64,000 nt of DNA from Fasciolopsis buskii (Eukaryota; Platyhelminthes; Trematoda; Plagiorchiida; Fasciolidae). Of the stretch, positions 56,613-64,000 are shown piece after piece. Location of the stretch: positions 1-64,000 of the forward strand of contig LUCM01005127.1 in assembly GCA_008360955.1 (NCBI GenBank), read 5' to 3'. Under the pieces are notes generated by a model that was given only the letters and a program-made list of their open reading frames with translations, ran no database searches and was not told the DNA's origin. Each line of letters starts with the position of its first letter. Positions within the stretch are counted from its first letter, which is position 1. The position numbers and the translations under genes are program-made.

Positions 56613-59450
56613 CATTCAATCTCATACTACTAAAATAAATGCATTCCTTGGTTATTTTGGAGTAAGTTGGTCAGTGCTCCGTCATTATTCCGTGCTCAAA
56701 GCTTCCATCTACATTACTCAAGGCGGTCTTTGTTCAATGAACTTACCATAAAAAATAAATAACCAAACAGCCTAATTTGTTTTTCAAGCGTAGGTAAAAT
56801 TTAATCGAGATACTGGGCATGCTACTTCTTACCGATCGGACTATATATACGGATGGAAAATTTATTGAAGTAATTCTAAGTAACATCCCACTGATAATGA
56901 CAATTCTAAATAGTAAATTTTTCTTCCACTTGATTTTTCAATAAATAAAAACCTCTAGAATAGCTTGATCTCCTGATTGAAAGCAGGATATAAGAACCAG
57001 TCCCTGAACTTGGCGTACTTTATGTGAATCTCGGTGTTCACTATAAACCGGTTATCATATCCAGACGCTACAATGACGACAAAACTGCAATTTTCCGAGG
57101 AAATTTCTAGATTTTATGATTAAATTACTGATTTGTTCGGACCGATTCGTAAATTCCATCAAAGACAGCTGCGGCCGGATGTCAGGTGATGATGGCCAAT
57201 GATGTTGCCGTGTTAGTTTACTGCAGCAGAATTGTACAGTACTTTAAGGCCATCGGTTTGACGAGACATTGAAATAAGCGCCCCGACCCGTGGGTATCTG
57301 TCTGATGAGTCGACCATTTGAGCCAATGTTTCCGCTCCCAGGACCACCTCACCATTAAACCATCCGTGGCTGTAAAATCAACACCAAATTCTTTTGATTA
57401 ATTTCACTCTCCCTCTCAGCTTTGAATAAGGTTAGCTGCCGCTTTGACCAGTTGACTAATATGCAATCGAAATTCGTGTCAGAATACCAAGTGAATTGGG
57501 AAAAACAATGCAGAGTCTCACTGAATCAAGGTAGTACACCTCAGTGGTGGTCAGAATCTGTTGTATGGAAACACCAGCTTATATCTTAAACATAGCATAG
57601 GAATGGATGCATCTGAATTCAGAAATACAACAGGCCACGTCATGTTCTTGATTTCTTCCTTTTCACTTCTTTCATATTTTTCGTCATTCAATTTCTTGAA
57701 CGCCTCCCAACCGAAGCGAAACACTATTTACTACCTGTAAACAAAATTATGTCTGCCCTGTGCTTCATGGTCGACCGCTTTAAGTTTTCCCGTAGTACCT
57801 TTCGGCAAGATTTAGGAATAAAAACAAACAGACTTGCTGTTTAAGCTGGAATCTTGGTTTTATCGTAGATATTCTTGAAGTAGCATGAGAAAAATCTGTG
57901 GCTACATGTTCGCGTCTGCTGCATAAGAAGTCCAGAAATGTGAAGTTAGTAAGAAGATGCTTTGATGGTTTTATAACTACAAGGTATTGCGCTATAGATT
58001 ATCACAGACGCACATGTTGCAAACACATTTTCGTCTTTCGAGCCATCACTTGATCAGATCAGTCGTGCAAAAGCCTCGTTAAGGGACGTCGATGAAATCT
58101 TAAAAAACCTCGTTAATATTAACACCAGGTCTTTATTTGCTTTCTGAACCAAATCACAAAAGGGGTGACATTGAATTAGGGAACTACTGATGGTAAATGG
58201 TGGAGAACCACTGAACCAGAAAGATTTTCAGTTCACCATTCACTTGTTTCTGCAAGTGTCTAAACTATTCAACACTGTTCACGCAGCCGAGTTCACCCTG
58301 ACCAGGTGGCACTGACTTCTTGCTACCAATGATTGGAAGTGCTACGAAAGCAACGATTACCTGCAATATATCATCCTCCACCTCCCGTCCAAGTCACGTG
58401 AAAACTTCTGTGTTTAGAATGTAGGAAGAAAATTTTTAATTCACTGTGATGCTGTCCGTTTCAAGGCAATCATATTTTAGAAGAAAGTATGCGAAGTTAA
58501 ATGTTAGAATGTTAGAATTCTTATTTCCGAACAACTGAAAAAGGAGTGTAGTGTTGTTTTGTTTTCAGTTGATGAACAACATATGTTGTTAAGAGAATCT
58601 TATCGCCGAGGGAACAAGGCTTAAAAATATATTGCCTGTGTTAACCAAATGGTTGCCAAATCCTATACGATTAAGTACTAATTGTATGCTTGATAACCCA
58701 GCTCGACCACGACCGAATTGTAAAAGGGATTTGATAGAAACTAGTATTAGCAACACCAAGCAATCTGCCATCCATATCGACACTATCTCTTGAAATGTAC
58801 TAGTTTCAGTCAGCCCACCTAGAGCTAATATAGCGTCCTGCTTAACCAATACAAGTTAAAAAGAAGAAAATCACAAAACTGTTGCGCACACTAAGTTGGA
58901 TCAGCTTTCCTAAAAACATACAAAGAAATCAGTAAAAGGTAATCGTTGTGGTGTTTTAAAAATGTAATCGGTTGTGCAAACATGGTTAGAGTTTCCTCAG
59001 ATGCTGTGTATGTTGAATCTATCAAAGCTCCCCGGCTGTTCAACAAAAAATAAAAACTTAGTATTTCCTGAAATTCGCTGAACGTCCCTAATGGGAAAGA
59101 GAACGAGCTGATGCATGAAGCAATTAGTGTTATGAACAGTTTGTTGTCGATCGATGGAAACGCAAACATTTTTTGATGACTTTGTGACACGCACCACTGG
59201 TAAATGGACGTGATCGTCCGAAAGAGAATGTTTCATCATCGTCGTCATCGGTCAGCTTTAAATAGGAAGGCTAGTCTCACTCACCGCTGCCTTTCCCCAG
59301 AGTTGCACGGTTCTATGAAAAAGGTGAATATCCAAAGGGAACAGGGAGTGGACCTACACAGGCGGGAAAAGATTCTGTTGCAGCCAACAAAAGGAACACA
59401 GTCTAACTATACAAATGCACGTGTTTTCAATCATTCTCATTCGATAGAAA
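56613..59450. other. no supported gene
   Basis: Short frames (58589-58849, 58891-59190 and 58997-59248 minus; 59204-59515 plus) are unrecognised; the two last minus frames overlap each other. A lone CTGATGAGTC at about 57302 has no GAAA partner. A slightly GC-richer block (57160-57400) may be an old repeat. Confidence 0.3.
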
Positions 59451-59468
59451 ATGAAAACATGATTGCCA

Positions 59469-60945
59469 CTAGTCACGGTTTACTGTTATATGCTTTAGTG
59501 CCTCAATCCAGCTAGTTGCCCAGTCTCTCGGATCCCAACCACGAAAACCAGAGACACCGACTCTACCTAGATTCGCTGTACATTTTCTCATTCTACACTG
59601 CCACGTCATCTGCGGATCTCCAGATGGCTTCTTCCATTCCGCGGGAGGGACACAAAATATGGCACGGTATGGTAGAGAGTGTTTGACATACGGAAAATGT
59701 GACAAAACCAGCGTAGTCCGATAAGTTCATACGCTGAAACGAGGTATTCTGAGAGCCGGCGCCTAGTACTAGATTCCTGACCTCTATATTGCTCACCCGG
59801 TCACTCCATCCAATCCTAGCCATACTACGTAAACATCGGTGGCCAAAATCCTCTAGCCGACGAACATCTCCCACTAATATATTCCATGTCTGGAAGCCGT
59901 ACAACAGAACTGAACGCAATGCAGCACAGTACACACGACCTTTCAACTTCAGTGAAATGTCAGGCCGACGCCACAAGTGCTTCAGTCCAGCGTAAGCTCC
60001 CCGAGCCTTCAATATACGCGTATTTACCCCTACCGCTGAAATACTATCGTCTGACACGCAGCTAGCAAGGTAGATGAAACGGTCTACAATTATTAGTTTC
60101 TCTTTGCTCAGCACCAAGTTCGGCACTGCTGTCGTCCAGTCTTCCAACAGCACATTGCACTTTGACGGTGCAAAGCACATGACAAAACGAGCGACCGAAT
60201 TGGAGAGCCTATCTAGTGCCCGTTGTGCATGGTTCGTAGACTTGAAAAGGCACGAACGTCATCTGCGTAATCGAGGTCACATGGCTTTCCTCCATTTTAC
60301 AGTTCGACTCCTACATCCCAGAGACCTCTTGAAGCATCTTCCATCATATTGTCCATGACGAAGTTGAACAGGAGTGGAGAAATGGGACACCTTTGTCGAA
60401 CGCCACTAGTTGTTTCGAATGAACGTGACAGTTCACCGTATATCCTCACGCGACCATAGCTATGCGAGTAAAATGATCACAACAGGTTTATAAATTTCGT
60501 TTGCATACCACTCCGGTGGAGATCACTGAGTAGTGCTGGTCGATCCACGGAGTCGGAGGCACCTTTCAAGTCCAGTAAGACTACGAACTCCGCTCTGCTC
60601 TTCGCGGATATCACTTTCGCGAATCGGTGTCAAACGGCGCAGCAGTATCAAAGCGAACACCTTAGAAAATATCGGAATTAAACTAATCTCACGATGATTG
60701 CTGCAGTCACTTCCTGAAGATGGGTATAATCAGTGACTAACCCCACGATAACGGAATGCCATCCTTCTTCCAAATATCACGAAGCAAGGAGGTAATTGAT
60801 TTCATCAGCACTTCTCCACCCAATTTGAAAAGAACTGGGAGAAGATCGTCGGGACCGGGTGCTTTTCCTCTCCTCAGAAGCTGAATATTCGACTCTACTT
60901 CTAATTCCGTCGGGGGATTAAGTTACTCCTCCCAAAGATTAGCAG
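59469..60945 (-). pseudogene. RTE reverse transcriptase and C-terminal domain, frameshifted
   Basis: Blocks in order on the minus strand: 'WKKDGIP' and 'LIIPIF' (about 60760-60720), motif A-like 'FVVLLDLKGASDSVD' (about 60590-60545), 'TSGVRQRCPISPLLFNFVMD' (about 60410-60355) and 'DLDYADDV' with YADD intact at 60258-60269. Next are 'CFAPSKCNVLLEDW', 'LKHLWRRPDISLKLKGRVYC' and 'LRSVLLYGFQTW' in the open piece 60180-59593. 'MTWQCRM' and 'GWDPRDWATSWIEAL' follow in a second frame to 59469. In motif A the usual Phe of AFDSVD is Ser. At least three frame changes prevent a full product. Confidence 0.85.
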
Positions 60946-61310
60946 CTACAAATGTCGGAATAAATATGTCAGCGTGTAGTCAGCTAAACTGAAATGTTCT
61001 GCCCAACGGTCCAGTCTTTCCTGTCTACCATGGATGAGCTCTCCATTTTTATCGCACACGACTTCACTAACTGAAGTTCGCCGCCCACCGCTGTCGCGTA
61101 TAAGCTTGAACAGTCTTTGACTGTTACCTGAAGCGGACGCCACTTCTATCTCTTCGGCTACCTTAACCCACCAGCTTTCGCGGTCATTCCTAAGGCTTAT
61201 GGTCAACTGACGCTGCAACTGCCGACGCATCTTATTCATTTCCTTGCAGTTAGGCAGCTCGCATTTTTGCTCCATTAGACTTGGCGACGCTTGAGAGATC
61301 CAGTGTTTTG
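60946..61310 (-). pseudogene. RTE endonuclease-RT linker
   Basis: The frame is open above its first Met (61275), reading 'KHWISQASPSLMEQKCELPN', so the apparent TAATG stop/start overlap with the endonuclease frame is a by-product of a frameshift. It continues 'NDRESWWVKVAEEIEVASAS', 'GNSQRLFKLIRDSGGRRTSV', 'DKNGELI' and 'RLDRWAEHFS', the typical run-in to RTE reverse transcriptase. Confidence 0.8.
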
Positions 61311-62375
61311 ATGAATGCTAGATCTAGGACCGCAAGTGAAATTTGCTGCCAAATGCATAGCCTGTTTCATTTGATCCCACTGAACCTTTACATTACTAAT
61401 GGTCGTAGTTCTTAGTTCCTCGGACAGTTTCTGTTCGTAGCTGTTGCGAACAGCCGAATCAGACAAACGTTCGATAGCCAATCGGATTTGTGGCTTGCGT
61501 CGATGGCCATTCAGCAACAGCGAAATTCCCATTAAAACTAACGCATGGTCCGATTCGACGTACGTGGTCCAGTATGATCTACAGTTCTGGACAGAATCGC
61601 GCCAACGGTAGCTAACTGCGATATGGTCAATCTGACTCAGTGTACCTGTCGAGTTAGAGCGCCATGTGGCAGTGCGACGCGAACTGTGTCGGAAATTGGT
61701 ACCAAATAGGAATAAATGATTATCTGCACAGAATTGGAGAAGTCTTTCTCCGTTGTCTGTTCGCTGTACAGACAATACGCATCGCCCGCCTAAACAAGAC
61801 TTCGATGCACTCAGTTTTCCAACTTGTGCATTAAAATCACCTGTTAGCACTACAATGTCAGAGCGTTTGCTCTTCCGAACAAGGGCGACGAGGTCATCAT
61901 AAAACTCGTCTTTCTCCATGTCATTGCTGTAGTCCGTTGGAGCGTATGCCGACATAACAAACAAACTACGCTTAACACTACTATCCTTCCGGACGCCGAC
62001 TGATCCCTGCAGTCTCATGGCACACAAGCGACTGTTAACTGGGATCCAATCTAAAAGGGCTGCTTCAGCCTTCTTACTCAAGACTATTCCTTCACCACGT
62101 TGATCCACAGCTTGAGTTGCTTCTTCTCCTGAAGTGCGAAGAAAATATCTTGACGAGACGTTTGGCGCAGTCAGCTGAATTACTCTACTCGAATCCTGAA
62201 TTCGTGTTTCACTCACACAGCAGACATCAATGGAAGGTGAGTCCACTGTCAGAGCCAAACACTCCTGTAGGCCTGCCTGCATGAGAGTGCGAACATTGAA
62301 AAAACCGAGATTCAGAGACTTACGAGGCTTGGTGAGATGTGAGCTAGCAGATTGAAAACCATCTACTACACTACT
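61275..62375 (-). pseudogene. RTE endonuclease domain, open reading frame intact
   Basis: The frame is open from just after a stop at 62376-62378. The first Met is at 62282, but the conserved 'LGFFNVRTLMQAGLQ' shows that coding sequence extends upstream of it. Counting from that Met: catalytic Glu 25 in 'CCVSETRIQ', 'SAYAPT' at 111-116, GDFN at 148-151, 'TATW' at 204-207, 'QIDH' at 217-220 and SDH at 244-246. All active-site blocks of AP-type endonucleases are present, so the domain alone looks catalytically complete. The frame then leaves the RTE register near 61305 through a probable one-base shift and stops at 61275. Confidence 0.85.
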
Positions 62376-62389
62376 TTACCACGAACCGT

Positions 62390-63220
62390 TGCGAGCATCG
62401 GGCATGTGATCAGTGGGGACACTATGTGAAAAGTGAATGTTTAATGGTGTGTCCTTGAGATACTCTGCAAAACCAAAATGAGGGTCCAACTTTAATATTG
62501 TTTGCTTTTGAAGGCGATGATAAGTTCAATCTCGGAAGTGATATCAGAAACAGGATTGGTTTATGGCGCATACCCCATTCTTCTATATGTTAGTATTCTT
62601 GAAACAGCACACAGTCACATATAAAAAAGACTGTTTATCAATCCCAGCTGAATGCTGGATCGGACACAACTATTTTTTGTACCATGAGAATAGTTTGACA
62701 GATTTCAGGTAACGATGATGGTAACGGACACATAAACCCACACATCACTACGTGTTTCCGCGCAATTTGCCCAACTGGTAAGCGTCTTATGACCATGTTC
62801 AATAATATAATAACAAATCATCTGCGATTAAGACTGCTATCCACAGTACAGCGGTGTGGTGGTTGACATAATCATACACATTCCCATGGTGGGGTCCAAA
62901 GCCTCAAACGTAACTAGCAGCATCGTAAGGTACAATAAGTTCGTAGTTTCATCAATCAATAACGGTCACAAGAATGAAGGGGAAAATACTGATTCGTAAA
63001 GATAAAGATGGAATGAGAAGTCTGCTCTGGTTCGGTCACAAATTCTATTTCGCGGCAGCTATCTATAATTCCCACCAGTTCCAGTGAAAAAAACCAAACC
63101 GAACAGACAAAATGTTCATTAATTAATCAGAACGAAGTAACTTGTATTAGTTTGTTGAGCAACGCTCACTGATTGATTATTCTGCCGACTAATTCGGTCC
63201 CTCGTCAATCATCGACTTTC
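62390..63220. other. no supported gene
   Basis: AT-rich sequence upstream of the RTE element. It may include part of the RTE 5' untranslated region, but nothing recognisable was seen. Confidence 0.35.
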
Positions 63221-63451
63221 TCATGAGGCGCTTTTGCTCCGCTTATTGACTGGCACAATCAGTGCGAATTCGCCAAAGCTGAGTTGACCTCTGATCCAGG
63301 TAGAGGTTACAGTGAGCCAATATCCATTACCCTTACACAAGCAATTTGTCCTCAAAAGCACTAACTCTGTTCCGTTATCAATGAAATTACTAGTGGGAGG
63401 ACAACAACGCTGTTTCACCCCACCCTTGGAGAGGACACCAGTGCTAGTCAC
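63221..63451 (-). CDS. candidate exon or LINE-like remnant, unassigned
   Basis: A 76-codon minus frame contains 'GGVKQRCCPPTSNFIDNGTE' and later 'CLCKGNGYWLTVTSTWIRGQ', ending in a stop. The first segment faintly resembles the 'GVRQGCPLSP..FNFVID' block of reverse transcriptase, but the rest does not continue as RT. A terminal exon of a host gene is the alternative. Neither reading is supported by neighbours. Confidence 0.18.
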   Translation of the reverse strand: MTSTGVLSKGGVKQRCCPPTSNFIDNGTELVLLRTNCLCKGNGYWLTVTSTWIRGQLSFGEFALIVPVNKRSKSAS

Positions 63452-64000
63452 TTTCTACTCATTGTGGCTGGTGTTTTAATCCTGCACAATTGATGCAGTG
63501 TAACCTGTATCGAGGTGTCTCAACAGTTACTTTTCTTGTATACGACCATAAACCAGGATCTAACTATATGCCTATAAGTCCACGACTCGAGTGCAACCAA
63601 TCAGGAGACTGTTCACGGAGTCAGCAAGTACAACAGGTAGCTTAACTCCCTTCGCAATTTTATTTGCATCCTGATTTGATTTGATGCATCTAATCTCTTG
63701 CCAATTTTGTAGATTACAAGTGCAGGAAAATTTTGCACCTCAGTACCTTAGTAAGATTAAAAAAATCATTGAACTTCTGTAAAATTATTTTAATTTTAAC
63801 TAATACCACCTACCATTTAATTTTTTTAATTCGACGATAATGTATATTTGAGGAAGCGGGTAGCTTGAGACCGAGAGCTGATAATTGGGGAATTTGCTCG
63901 GTGTTAGCGTGGATTTGAACCCGCGAAATTTATGTTGAAACATCTTAATGCTAATGGTGTGACCAATATCACTCACTGATTTCCTTGCAGTTCCTTCCTC
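63452..64000. other. no supported gene; T-rich stretch and tRNA-like remnant
   Basis: An A/T-rich run lies at about 63760-63830. On the minus strand near 63905-63925, GCGGGTTCAAATCC matches a B box, but the supposed A box is too close and no cloverleaf closes, so it is at best a decayed tRNA-derived piece. Confidence 0.3.

Larger units (their letters stand above)
59450..62375 (-). mobile_element. RTE-type non-LTR retrotransposon, near full length
   Basis: Read 5' to 3' on the minus strand: an AP-type endonuclease (62375-61278), a linker (61310-60946), a reverse transcriptase (about 60800-60180) and a C-terminal domain ending near 59469. At about 2.9 kb this is close to the usual RTE length of roughly 3.2 kb. 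Only a few frameshifts separate the pieces, which makes it much younger than the other LINEs in the window. It is related to the truncated plus-strand copy at 33485-34480. No short tandem 3' tail or target-site duplication was located. Confidence 0.85.

Noticed and set aside
57295..57330. CTGATGAGTC as another hammerhead
   Set aside because: There is no GAAA partner, no stem II closure and no NUH site in the expected place.
61273..61277. Programmed TAATG stop/start coupling between the RTE endonuclease and RT frames
   Set aside because: The downstream frame is open and family-like above the Met (KHWISQASPSL), so the arrangement is better explained by a one-base frameshift near 61305.
63900..63990. 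tRNA gene on the minus strand with B box GGTTCAAATCC
   Set aside because: Spacing to the only A-box candidate is too short and no acceptor or anticodon stems pair.
1..64000. CRISPR arrays, bacterial operons, riboswitches or rRNA genes
   Set aside because: No regular repeat-spacer array, no ribosome-binding-site-led gene runs and no rRNA-like stretch were seen. All recognisable content is eukaryotic retroelement sequence.

Overview
The window is eukaryotic nuclear DNA. It has no operons and no long intact host gene, it contains many stop-ridden retroelement relics, and it has a 751-base N gap (49794-50544). The element mix points to a flatworm, most likely a digenean trematode. That inference rests on four things: a Ty3/gypsy relic of CsRn1 type (CHCC gag box, GPY/F integrase tail), RTE-type non-LTR elements, Penelope-like terminal repeats, and a tRNA-derived SINE whose 3' half folds as a hammerhead ribozyme laid out like schistosome SM-alpha. 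The species is not identified.

Layout. Positions 1-15200 are a retroelement graveyard, more GC-rich than the rest: LTR-like fragments (about 370-745, 1310-1390, 10185-10615, 12090-12665), two CR1-type LINE relics end to end (3320-4290 and about 4300-8250), and a broken CsRn1-like gag-pol (10640-14400). Positions 15200-33400 are AT-rich, with scattered candidate exons and three SINE copies (17.7, 27.6 and 27.8 kb). Positions 33485-35100 hold an RTE pol relic followed by a Penelope-like terminal repeat. Positions 35100-49260 are AT-rich with one more terminal repeat (41.05 kb) and a few candidate exons. Positions 49267-50917 carry an inverted pair of terminal repeats around a LINE endonuclease fragment, the gap, and a probable Penelope-like C-terminus. 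Positions 55237-56612 carry a 478-bp exact tandem duplication across a single-N contig join, with three hammerhead SINE copies. Positions 59450-62375 (minus) hold the best-preserved element, an RTE with an open endonuclease frame and an intact YADD.

How the parts relate. No pathway is encoded. The autonomous LINEs supply the kind of endonuclease and reverse transcriptase that SINEs depend on. The SINE's A/B boxes would allow Pol III transcription and its ribozyme would self-cleave that RNA. The strongest point in the window is this hammerhead SINE family, its recurrent head-to-head inverted pairs, and the fact that the only copy with an intact catalytic core may be an assembly chimera of two defective copies. 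Host coding sequence is at most a handful of short exon-like frames, mostly on the minus strand, all at low confidence. Coordinates of degraded elements are approximate and were set by reading, not alignment.
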